A stretch of 24,419 nucleotides of DNA from NCBI GenBank assembly GCA_021372695.1, contig JAJFTY010000090.1, positions 1 through 24,419 on the forward strand. Direction: 5' to 3'. A program made the translations under genes and the position numbers. The notes beneath the pieces are model-generated. The model worked only from the letters and a program-made list of their open reading frames with translations. It made no database searches and was not told the DNA's origin. Positions within the stretch are counted from its first letter, which is position 1. The number at the start of each line of letters is the position of its first letter. Positions 15,400 through 22,397 of this stretch are shown here, piece after piece. The DNA comes from Deltaproteobacteria bacterium (GTDB taxonomy: Bacteria > Desulfobacterota > Syntrophia > Syntrophales > UBA5619).

Positions 15400-15867
15400 T
15401 TAGGAATAGATCATCGGTACGGGCATGGGAACTTTCAGCACCACCTGGAAGAGATAATAGGAGACGACGGCAGTCGCTACACCAAAAATGACGCTGGTTG
15501 TCCAACCGAAGTGTCCGAGGAATCTTGCCAGGAAAAAAATAAAGATCCCCGTAATGGGAGCAAATCCGATCACCGGGAGAAGGTACCGGTAACCCAGCAA
15601 AGCGACGAAAACGGAGAGTATCCTCCAGGGTGTTTCCCGGGAGGGGAAAAAGGGAGCCTCGGCACTTTCTTCAGGATCCTTCTTCTTGGCGAAGCTCTGG
15701 CAGGTCAGCAGAAGAGAGAGTCCCAACAGCAAAACGGACCCGATCAGAGGGAAGAATCCGCCTCCCGGTTCATGCAGCGTTCCAAGGGGGTATGACAGGG
15801 ACACCGAGAGCACCACGGCCACCCCGAGAATGGAGAAAAAGATTCCAGTGATACGATCAAGTTTCAT
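15400..15867 (-). CDS. tctB: TTT transporter small membrane subunit TctB
   Basis: A 155-residue hydrophobic protein with four predicted membrane segments (about residues 8-25, 38-60, 82-118 as two close segments, and 122-145), matching the TctB family of tripartite tricarboxylate transporters. The GGGFFPLIGSVLLLGLSLLL motif after the first helix is typical. It pairs with TctA in the inner membrane and receives substrate from TctC. The ribosome site AGGAA is eight bases before the ATG. It sits between the tctC gene, separated by a large hairpin, and the aminotransferase. Confidence 0.88.
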   Translation of the reverse strand: MKLDRITGIFFSILGVAVVLSVSLSYPLGTLHEPGGGFFPLIGSVLLLGLSLLLTCQSFAKKKDPEESAEAPFFPSRETPWRILSVFVALLGYRYLLPVIGFAPITGIFIFFLARFLGHFGWTTSVIFGVATAVVSYYLFQVVLKVPMPVPMIYS

Positions 15868-15944
15868 GATCCGTGATTCCTATCGAAGATAAATGCCATC
15901 TCCCGAACGTCTCTCTTCTTCCCGTCAAGAAGCGGATTCCCATG

Positions 15945-15997
15945 CGATGATCGAGGAACCGCGGTCATAGATGCACGACGCGATTCCCCGATCATCG
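15945..15997 (-). other. Large intercistronic hairpin between tctC and tctB
   Basis: CGATGATCGAGGAACCGCG (15945-15963) and CGCGATTCCCCGATCATCG (15979-15997) pair over 19 positions around a 15-base loop. The two mismatches on the plus strand become G-U pairs in the minus-strand transcript, so the actual mRNA can form an unbroken 19-bp stem. No T run follows, so it is not a standard terminator. It lies 39 bases past the tctC stop and would protect or define the 3' end of tctC mRNA. Confidence 0.75.
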
Positions 15998-16035
15998 ATC
16001 TGGGTTGAAACGATAACCTGCTTTCAGCGAACCTC

Positions 16036-17004
16036 TCAGGGCGCAGCACCAACCAGTTTGGTTATCTTGGCGTAATTTTGATCTTCCTTCTTCCAGAACG
16101 CTGCCAATTCCTCAGGATTCTTCATGGAGTAGGTAGCCCCCTGCATCTCGAAAAAGTCGGCCACTTCCTTGGTCTCCATGCCTTTCTTCAAGGCTTCATA
16201 GAGAATCTTTACCCGGTCCTTGGGCATTCCCTTCGGCCCGATGTAGGCCCAGTAGGTCAAGTATTCAGCATCGATGCCCAGGTCCTTGAAAATCTGTGCT
16301 CCTGGGGCAAATTTATTTTTCTCCGGCGCCGCGAGGCCGAGAACCTTCAGACTTCCCCCTTTGACCATGTGGAGCGTGTCGGCGATCGTGGAGATGATGA
16401 CGTCCACATGACCGCCCATGACAGCGGGAACCGCCGGTGCCGCTCCTTTGAAAGGAACATGGGTGAATTTCACCCCTGCCGCCTGCTCGATGCCGATCGC
16501 CCCCAGATGGAAATTACCGCCGTGCCCCCCATTGCCGACCCGAAGTTTCCCGGGGTTGGCTTTGGCATAATCCATGACCTCTTTCAGGTTCTTCCAGGGA
16601 GCATCCTTGCGGGTGAAGAAGCCCTGAGGGCTGTAGCCCACGAATGCGATGGGTTCAAACTGGTCGTACGAGATTTTGGCGTCCGGTATCGTATACTTGA
16701 TGATACTGAACGTCGGGGAAACCGTTCCGAAAAGGTACCCGTTGGGAGGCGCCGATTTCACGATGTTGCAACCGATCGTCGTTCCTCCGCCCGGCTTGTT
16801 TTCGACGAGTACGGAAACGCCGAGGATCTTTTCCATCTGCGTTTGAAGCGCCCGGGCTACCAGGTCATGGCTTCCTCCCGGCGCATAGGGGACGATCAAT
16901 GTGATCGGTTTGGATGGATACTTCTCCTGTGCAACGGCCAAGCCGGCCATCACCGTTCCGGAGATCAAGATTCCCACGAATAAAAACGCAAATAATTTTT
17001 TCAT
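16036..17004 (-). CDS. tctC: TTT periplasmic solute-binding protein TctC/Bug
   Basis: A 322-residue Bug-family binding protein (PF03401). The signal peptide runs MKKLFAFLFVGILISGTVMAGLAVAQ and is cut near the AVAQ site. The mature protein starts with the usual YPSKPITLIVPYAPGGSHDLVARAL, followed by VLVENKPGGGTTIG, GHVDVIISTIADTLHMVKGGSLKVLGLA and YLTYWAYIGPKGMPKDRV. The substrate-binding loop has SHD where many family members have STD. Ligands of the family are carboxylates (citrate, adipate, terephthalate, glutamate and others). The ATG is used with an AGGAG site nine bases upstream; a GTG one codon earlier is the alternative. It is the middle gene of the minus-strand TTT operon. Confidence 0.93.
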   Translation of the reverse strand: MKKLFAFLFVGILISGTVMAGLAVAQEKYPSKPITLIVPYAPGGSHDLVARALQTQMEKILGVSVLVENKPGGGTTIGCNIVKSAPPNGYLFGTVSPTFSIIKYTIPDAKISYDQFEPIAFVGYSPQGFFTRKDAPWKNLKEVMDYAKANPGKLRVGNGGHGGNFHLGAIGIEQAAGVKFTHVPFKGAAPAVPAVMGGHVDVIISTIADTLHMVKGGSLKVLGLAAPEKNKFAPGAQIFKDLGIDAEYLTYWAYIGPKGMPKDRVKILYEALKKGMETKEVADFFEMQGATYSMKNPEELAAFWKKEDQNYAKITKLVGAAP

Positions 17005-17070
17005 CACCCTTCTCTCCTTTACTTCGGTTGTAAGTTAAGTAACCCGGTTTACACTTGCGGCAACGACATG

Positions 17071-17087
17071 GGTTGCATTCCGCAACC
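17071..17087 (-). other. Hairpin between tctA and tctC (minus operon)
   Basis: GGTTGC-ATTCC-GCAACC is a perfect 6-bp stem with a five-base loop in the 111-base gap between tctA and tctC. It may mark an mRNA processing site or a regulator site that lets tctC be expressed above tctA. Confidence 0.4.
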
Positions 17088-17115
17088 TTCGCTTCGGATC
17101 GTTTCGGGGGGGCTC

Positions 17116-18627
17116 TTATGAATCCGCACTGCCCAACTTCTCAAGCAATTTCTTTCTCCTTCTCGAGAAAACAAGCGAAGAGACGATAAAAAGAAACGTG
17201 ATGGATAAGAGCACGGCCGGAACGGGCCGGGTGGCGAACATGGTCAAATCGCCATGCGACATCAGAAGGGATTGCCGGAAAGACTCCTCCCAGAGGGGGG
17301 ACAGAATATAGGCGAAGACCAGGGGAGCACACTCGAAACCGGTCTTTCTCGCGAGATAGCCGACAAGACCAAAAATCATCATCAGGTTGATATCCATCAA
17401 GCTGCTCTGGCTTGAATAGACGCCGATAACGCAGAAAAACAGAATCAGGGGAAAGAGGATTCTGTAAGGAACCTTCAACAGACGCACCCAGACATTGATC
17501 AGCGGGAGATTCAGAACCAGAAGCATGACGTTTCCAATGTACATGCTGACGATGATTCCCCAGAAAACGTCTGGGTGGTCCTTGATGAGCAGAGGCCCCG
17601 GGGTTATTCCGTGAATCAGCAACGCCCCCAGGATCAGAGCCATGGTTGCCGTTGTCGGAATGCCGAATGTCAAGAGGGGCACAAACGTGCCGGAAGAGGC
17701 TGAATTGTTGGCGGCTTCCGGTCCAGCCACCCCCTCAATCGCACCCTTTCCAAACCTTTCGGGGTGCTTCGAAACCCGTTTTTCGATGATGTATGAAACG
17801 AAGGTTCCGATCAGGGTACCGGACGCAGGGAGCACTCCCAGGAAAAAACCCAGGAACGATCCCCGCATGATCGGGCCGAATGAGGCCTTCCAGTCATTCT
17901 TGTCCGGAAGAATACCGGTGATCCGGGCCTTGAAGACCTCCCTCTCCACGATTTGCTCAAGGTTGATGAGAATTTCGCCCACCCCGAAGATTCCCATGAC
18001 CATCGGAACAATGCCGATCCCCTCATATAGCTCATTAATGCCAAAAGTAAAGCGTTGGACTCCGGAAACGGTATCGATCCCCATGGTTCCCAGGATCATC
18101 CCCAGGGCCACCATGATGAAGGATTTGAGCATGGATCCCGACGACAGGTATGCGGACATGGTCAATCCCAGGAAGATCAGGGAGAACAACTCCGGGGGGC
18201 CGAACTTCACGGAATATCGGGCCACGACGGGCGCCACCATCATCAGCAGCACAACACTCAGAGTACCGGCAATGAATGAAGCGATGGCCGAGATTCCCAA
18301 TGCCCTTCCGGCTTTTCCCTGCCTGGCCATCTGATAACCGTCGATACAGGTCACGACCGAAGAGGATTCTCCCGGAATGTTGACGAGTATTGCCGTGGTC
18401 GATCCGCCGTACATGGCGCCGTACCAGATTCCTGCCAGAAGGATGATGGCCGTGACCGGTGGCAGCCCGAAGGTAAAGGGGAGAAGGATGGCCACACTTC
18501 CTGCCGTTCCGATTCCAGGTAGAACGCCGACGAGGGTGCCGATCAGCACGCCGATGAAACAATAGAACAAATTTATCGGGGTGGTGACAACGGAAAACCC
18601 CAGGGCAAGACTGTGAAGTGTATCCAT
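17116..18627 (-). CDS. tctA: TTT transporter large membrane subunit TctA
   Basis: A 503-residue integral membrane protein of the TctA family (PF01970) with about a dozen membrane segments. Family motifs: [96 protein letters not shown], and [22 protein letters not shown] near the C-terminus. It forms the permease with TctB and is powered by an ion gradient in studied members. It is the first gene of the minus-strand operon, with a TGAGG site just before the ATG and a sigma70-type promoter about 140 bases upstream. Confidence 0.95.
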   Translation of the reverse strand: MDTLHSLALGFSVVTTPINLFYCFIGVLIGTLVGVLPGIGTAGSVAILLPFTFGLPPVTAIILLAGIWYGAMYGGSTTAILVNIPGESSSVVTCIDGYQMARQGKAGRALGISAIASFIAGTLSVVLLMMVAPVVARYSVKFGPPELFSLIFLGLTMSAYLSSGSMLKSFIMVALGMILGTMGIDTVSGVQRFTFGINELYEGIGIVPMVMGIFGVGEILINLEQIVEREVFKARITGILPDKNDWKASFGPIMRGSFLGFFLGVLPASGTLIGTFVSYIIEKRVSKHPERFGKGAIEGVAGPEAANNSASSGTFVPLLTFGIPTTATMALILGALLIHGITPGPLLIKDHPDVFWGIIVSMYIGNVMLLVLNLPLINVWVRLLKVPYRILFPLILFFCVIGVYSSQSSLMDINLMMIFGLVGYLARKTGFECAPLVFAYILSPLWEESFRQSLLMSHGDLTMFATRPVPAVLLSITFLFIVSSLVFSRRRKKLLEKLGSADS

Positions 18628-18763
18628 GCCTCAGACTCTGAGTAATAATGAAGCGTATCGATTTCTCGCTCCAATCCAGAAGTCATGGGGCTGACACTTT
18701 CCGGACGGAGTCCAACTCTCCACTTATTCAATAACATAATCAATTAGTTAGAGAGCATCATCG

Positions 18764-18772
18764 GGTATGACC
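18764..18772. promoter_or_regulatory. Possible GntR/FadR-type half-palindrome overlapping the tctA -10
   Basis: GGTATGACC is a GGT-N3-ACC palindrome resembling the GT-N3-AC core of FadR-subfamily operators, and overlaps the -10 of the tctA promoter (18770-18775). The string GGTATG followed by ATAT recurs at the plus-strand tctC promoter (19119-19130). No regulator gene of this type lies in the window. Confidence 0.3.
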
Positions 18773-18798
18773 ATATTACACCGTACTGGCCTTGTCAA
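18770..18798 (-). promoter_or_regulatory. Sigma70-type promoter of the minus-strand TTT operon
   Basis: On the minus strand TTGACA (18798-18793) and TATGGT (18775-18770) are 17 bases apart, the optimal spacing. The leader to the tctA ATG is about 135 bases. The -35 lies inside the ligase remnant. Confidence 0.6.
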
Positions 18799-19030
18799 GT
18801 GCAAAACTCCCTGTAGCGGGCTTTCTCTCCGCGGTCACGACGATCTTCCCGGCCTTCAATCGCAGATGCAACGGCGCGATGGTCAGCCCTATGCGGAAGC
18901 AGGCCTGAACCAGGTTGACGTTCTCCTGCGGAGCGGTAGTGTCGTGGCGATGATGTCGCCTCTGACCAAGCCGTTGGAGAGGGCCTTGGCGGCAAAGGCG
19001 GAGACGGCCGCGTAGAATTGCTTCCGGATC
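18780..19030 (-). pseudogene. Remnant of an acyl-CoA ligase gene
   Basis: Minus-strand translation gives RKQFYAAVSAFAAKALSNGLVRGDIIATTLPL and, after a one-base frameshift near 18930, ENVNLVQACFRIGLTIAPLHLRLKAGKIVVTAERKPATGSFALDKAS. This aligns without gaps to residues 49-130 of the intact ligase encoded at 8252-9955 (WKQFDTSVSAFAAKLLSIGL..., ACYRIGLIIAPLDLRLKAKELI). Only this slice of about 80 of the 567 residues remains; start, P-loop and C-terminal domain are gone. It lies in the 608-base gap between the divergent TTT operons and looks like the relic of a paralogue lost by deletion. Confidence 0.85.
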
Positions 19031-19097
19031 CGCAGACAGCGGTCCAGGAATATAAAGCCGTCCAAGCTTTCGATCTACTCCCCACTGGGAAAAAGAG

Positions 19098-19126
19098 TTG
19101 ACAAGCAGAATTGTGTTTGGTATGCA
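19098..19126 (+). promoter_or_regulatory. Sigma70-type promoter of the plus-strand TTT operon
   Basis: A perfect TTGACA (19098-19103) is followed after 17 bases by TATGCA (19121-19126), a modest -10. It lies about 110 bases upstream of the tctC ATG. Confidence 0.5.
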
Positions 19127-19136
19127 ATATACAATT
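19109..19136. promoter_or_regulatory. Inverted repeat overlapping the plus-strand tctC promoter
   Basis: AATTGT (19109-19114) and ACAATT (19131-19136) are perfect 6-bp arms around a 16-base spacer that contains the candidate -10 and an inner GTAT/ATAC dyad. The placement is that of a repressor operator. Confidence 0.4.
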
Positions 19137-19235
19137 TTTAGCGGCAAGGAGGAAGTTCGGAGTGAGATCGAACGGAAACCTTGAACAAAGTAATTGATGA
19201 CGGAACAGTTCACACGACAAGAAGGGAGGATTTTC

Positions 19236-20228
19236 ATGCGAAAGATCAAGGCAGTACTCATGTTTGCGGCGATGCTCCTGCCGATCACCGCCATCGCTGC
19301 CGACTGGCAGCCCCAACGCCCCGTGGAGTTCGTGGTGGCATCGGGAGCCGGCGGTGGCACCGACATCTTTGCCCGCACCGTGCAGTCCATCGTTATCAAG
19401 CACAAGCTCATGACCCAGTCCATCGTCGTCCTCAACAAGGGGGGCGGCTCCGGAGCCGAGGGCTTCGTGTACGTGAAGTCCGCGCAGGGCGATCCGCACA
19501 AGATGGTATTCGGCACCAACAACGAGTGGATGCTGCCGCTGGTCGCCAAGGTCGGCTGGAAGTATGACGAACTGACCCCTGTCGCCGCCATGGCCTTCGA
19601 CGAGTTTCTGCTCTGGACACGGCCCAACGCTCCCTGGAAGACCGCAGCCGAGTACGTCGCCGAGGCCAAGAAGCGGCCCGGCGAGATGCGGATGGGCGGA
19701 AGCCAGTCTAAAGACACGGATGAGACCCTGGTGCGCATGCTCGAGAAGGCCACCGGCATCAAACTGATGTACGTGCCCTTCAAGTCGGGCGGTGAGGCGG
19801 CCGTGCAGTTGGCGGGGGGGCACATCGATTCCAACACCAATAACCCGGCGGAGAACGTCGGCCAGTGGAAGGGCGGCCAGGGTACACCGCTCTGCGTTTT
19901 CAGCAAGAACCGGCTGCCGGCGGGGCCCAAGGTGACCGCGACGATGGGGTGGAACGACATTCCGACCTGCAAGGAGCAGGGGATTCCCATCGACGAGTAC
20001 AAGATGCCGCGGGACGTGTTCCTGCCGGGTGGGGTGCCTGAAGCCGCGCTCGCCTTCTACGCGCAGATGTTCAAGAGGGTGAGCGAAACGCCGGAGTGGG
20101 CCGAGTACATCGCCAAGACCTCGCAGACCGGCGATTACATGCCGCCCGCCGAGCTCAAAGCCTTCATCAAGGCCGATGAAGAGCGCGGCCACAAGATTTA
20201 CCAGGAGCAAGGCTGGCTCGTGAAGTAG
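19236..20228 (+). CDS. tctC: TTT periplasmic solute-binding protein TctC/Bug (second system)
   Basis: A 330-residue Bug-family binding protein. The ATG at 19236 follows GGGAGGA and gives a clean signal peptide (MRKIKAVLMFAAMLLPITAIAAD, cut after AIAA). The frame stays open upstream but the extension spoils the signal peptide. The mature part has RPVEFVVASGAGGGTDIFARTVQSI, VVLNKGGGSGAEGFVYVKSAQGD, GIKLMYVPFKSGGEAAVQLAGGHIDSNTNNPAEN and a C-terminal PAELKAFIKADEERG helix. It differs clearly from the minus-strand TctC (for example SGAGGGTD in place of YAPGGSHD), so the two systems probably take different ligands. It is the first gene of an operon continuing with tctB, tctA and catabolic genes. 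Confidence 0.92.
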   Translation: MRKIKAVLMFAAMLLPITAIAADWQPQRPVEFVVASGAGGGTDIFARTVQSIVIKHKLMTQSIVVLNKGGGSGAEGFVYVKSAQGDPHKMVFGTNNEWMLPLVAKVGWKYDELTPVAAMAFDEFLLWTRPNAPWKTAAEYVAEAKKRPGEMRMGGSQSKDTDETLVRMLEKATGIKLMYVPFKSGGEAAVQLAGGHIDSNTNNPAENVGQWKGGQGTPLCVFSKNRLPAGPKVTATMGWNDIPTCKEQGIPIDEYKMPRDVFLPGGVPEAALAFYAQMFKRVSETPEWAEYIAKTSQTGDYMPPAELKAFIKADEERGHKIYQEQGWLVK

Positions 20229-20260
20229 TGACGTGTACCGTGTAACGTGATTTCGTCCCA

Positions 20261-20280
20261 CCCCCGGGGACACCCGGGGG
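20261..20280 (+). other. GC-rich hairpin between tctC and tctB (plus operon)
   Basis: CCCCCGGG-GACA-CCCGGGGG is a perfect 8-bp all-GC stem 32 bases after the tctC stop and 28 bases before the tctB start, with no T run. It is placed like the larger hairpin after the other tctC and could hold tctC mRNA levels above tctBA. Confidence 0.65.
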
Positions 20281-20307
20281 GCGGACGAGAAACCAAGGAA
20301 GTTGGGA

Positions 20308-20811
20308 ATGGAACAGGAATCGAGACCGTTCATTTCGCGCTTCGCAGTCGAGGCCGCGTTCGCGATCTTCATCGCCCTGTTCGGGGCCGTGATCATCAAG
20401 GGCGCGCTGGAGTTCAACACCGGCTGGGGGGACATCGGCCCCGAGGCCGGCTATTTTCCGTTCCGCGTGGGTATCCTTCTCATCCTGGGCTCGATCGTCA
20501 ACCTCGCCTGGGCCTTCATCCGGCGTAAGAAACTGGCGGTGGACGTCTTCCTGAGCCGGGAGCAGGGGCGCCACGTGGTCGCCTTCGCCGTCCCCGTGGT
20601 CGTGCTCGTCGGGGTGACCGTGATCCTCGGCCTCTATGTGGGCATGGCACTCTACCTCCTGTTCACGGTTGGACTCGTCGGCCGGCATCGGAGGTGGGTG
20701 ACAATCACTGTCGCGGTCGGCACCCCGGTGATTCTGTTTTTGCTTTTCGAGTACGTGTTTCTCACGCCGCTCCTCAAGGGCCCGCTGGAACACCTGCTCG
20801 GCTGGTATTGA
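20308..20811 (+). CDS. tctB: TTT transporter small membrane subunit TctB (second system)
   Basis: A 167-residue protein with four hydrophobic segments: FAVEAAFAIFIALFGAVIIKGA, FPFRVGILLILGSIVNLAWAF, VVAFAVPVVVLVGVTVILGLYVGMALYLLFTVGLV and VTITVAVGTPVILFLLFEYVF. The GPEAGYFPFRVGI motif after the first helix is the TctB signature. The ATG at 20308 follows AAGGAAG by six bases; a TTG two codons earlier is possible. It ends 12 bases before tctA, so the two membrane subunits are made together. Confidence 0.88.
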   Translation: MEQESRPFISRFAVEAAFAIFIALFGAVIIKGALEFNTGWGDIGPEAGYFPFRVGILLILGSIVNLAWAFIRRKKLAVDVFLSREQGRHVVAFAVPVVVLVGVTVILGLYVGMALYLLFTVGLVGRHRRWVTITVAVGTPVILFLLFEYVFLTPLLKGPLEHLLGWY

Positions 20812-20823
20812 GGGGGAGGGGCC

Positions 20824-22326
20824 ATGTTCGATAATCTTCCGCTTCTGATGAACGGGTTTGCCCTTGTCGTGAGCCCTTATAACATCATCCTGATGATGGT
20901 GGGCGTGTTCCTGGGCATCCTGGTCGGGGTGCTGCCCGGGCTGGGGGCTCCCAACGGCGTCACGCTGCTCATGCCGCTCACCTTCAGCATGAATCCGGTC
21001 TCCGCGATCATCCTGCTCACCAGCATGTACTGGGGAGCGCTCTACGGCGGTTCGACCACCTCGATTCTCTTCAACATCCCCGGTGAGCCCTCGTCGGTGG
21101 CCACCACCTTCGACGGACACCCGATGGCCAAAAACGGCCGAGCCACCGAGGCGCTGACGACCGCCTTCCTGTCATCCGGCTTCGGCGCACTCTTCGGGGT
21201 GGTGATGGTCACGCTCCTCTCCTCCTGGGCCACCCGCTTTGCGCTCAGGTTCTCGCCGGTCGAGTACTTCACCGTCTTCATGCTGGCCTTCGGGAGCTTC
21301 GTCGCCTTCGGCGGCGGCTCCCCGGTCAAGACGATCGTCTCACTGGGGCTGGGGTTGGCCTGGGCGGCCATCGGCATGGACACCGTGTCCGGCTCGATGC
21401 GTCTGACGTACGGGTTCATCGATCTGAGCCGCGGAATCAGCCTGCTCGTCGTCGTGATCGGCACGTACGGCATCGCGGAGTTGTGCCAGACGATGCAGGA
21501 GCCGGTGGGTACGGTCGAGCCGGTCGCTTCCAAGCTGAGTCCCCGCGAGGTCATCAGGGCTGCCCTCGCCATGCCCCGGTACTGGATCGCCCTCCTGCGC
21601 AGCGCCTGCATCGGCGTCTGGATGGGAATCACGCCCGGCGGGCCGACGGCATCGACCTTCATGAGTTATGGGGTCGGCCGGCGCTTCTCCAAGGCCGGGG
21701 CGCGCTTCGGAACGGGCGAACCCGAAGGACTGGTATCGTCAGAGGTGTCCGACCAGGCGGCGGGAACGACCGCGATGCTGCCGATGCTGGCCCTTGGCCT
21801 TCCGAGCTCCGCGACGGCGGCCGTGCTGCTCGGGGGCCTGATGATCTGGGGACTGACGCCGGGTCCGGCGCTGTTCGCCGAGCGGCCCGATTTCGTCTGG
21901 GGGCTGATCGCTTCGATGTACGTTTCCAACGTGGTCTGCGTGATCATGGTCCTGACCACGGTGCCGGTCTTCGCGGCGATCCTCCGCGCGCCGTTCACCA
22001 TCATCGGGCCGCTCATCGTCGTCGTCTGCCTGGTCGGCGCCTGGACCGTGGGCTCCGCCCCCATCGACCTCTGGTTGATGCTCGCCTTTGGAGCCATGGG
22101 ATACTTCATGAGCCGGCTGCACTATCCCGTGGCGCCGTTGGTGCTGGCCATGGTCCTGGGCGACCGGACCGAGGATGCATTCCGGCAGTCCATGATCCTG
22201 TCCCATGGGTCCCTGTCGGTGTTCTGGTCGAACCCCCTGGCCGGGACGATCATCACCGTGGCCCTGCTCTGTTTTGCGGTGCCCGGCTTCACGGCCTTGT
22301 GGCGGCTCATGCACCGGCGCGGATAA
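20824..22326 (+). CDS. tctA: TTT transporter large membrane subunit TctA (second system)
   Basis: A 500-residue TctA-family permease with about a dozen membrane helices. Motifs: GVFLGILVGVLPGLGAPNGVTLLMPLTF, SMYWGALYGGSTTSILFNIPGE, EVSDQAAGTTAMLPMLALGLPSSATAAVLLGGLMIWGLTPGPALF, and GDRTEDAFRQSMILSHGSLSVFW at the C-terminus. The ribosome site is GGGGAGGGG three bases before the ATG. It is clearly divergent from the minus-strand TctA, which excludes a recent duplication. The operon continues after 71 bases with a COG4091-type gene. Confidence 0.95.
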   Translation: MFDNLPLLMNGFALVVSPYNIILMMVGVFLGILVGVLPGLGAPNGVTLLMPLTFSMNPVSAIILLTSMYWGALYGGSTTSILFNIPGEPSSVATTFDGHPMAKNGRATEALTTAFLSSGFGALFGVVMVTLLSSWATRFALRFSPVEYFTVFMLAFGSFVAFGGGSPVKTIVSLGLGLAWAAIGMDTVSGSMRLTYGFIDLSRGISLLVVVIGTYGIAELCQTMQEPVGTVEPVASKLSPREVIRAALAMPRYWIALLRSACIGVWMGITPGGPTASTFMSYGVGRRFSKAGARFGTGEPEGLVSSEVSDQAAGTTAMLPMLALGLPSSATAAVLLGGLMIWGLTPGPALFAERPDFVWGLIASMYVSNVVCVIMVLTTVPVFAAILRAPFTIIGPLIVVVCLVGAWTVGSAPIDLWLMLAFGAMGYFMSRLHYPVAPLVLAMVLGDRTEDAFRQSMILSHGSLSVFWSNPLAGTIITVALLCFAVPGFTALWRLMHRRG

Positions 22327-22397
22327 CCGGTCTGTTTCTCACTGGACCGATGGCCAGGGAATGACCTGATCCCCCTTGGGCAAATGAACGGAGTCAC

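Noticed and set aside
15864..16052. Short minus-strand open frame in the tctC-tctB gap.
   Set aside because: It spans the large hairpin, overlaps the tctC end and has no coding features.
18795..20435. A 546-codon minus-strand open frame opposite tctC.
   Set aside because: It is antisense to a clear signal-peptide-bearing TctC and has no family features. Only its last part coincides with the ligase remnant, by frame overlap.
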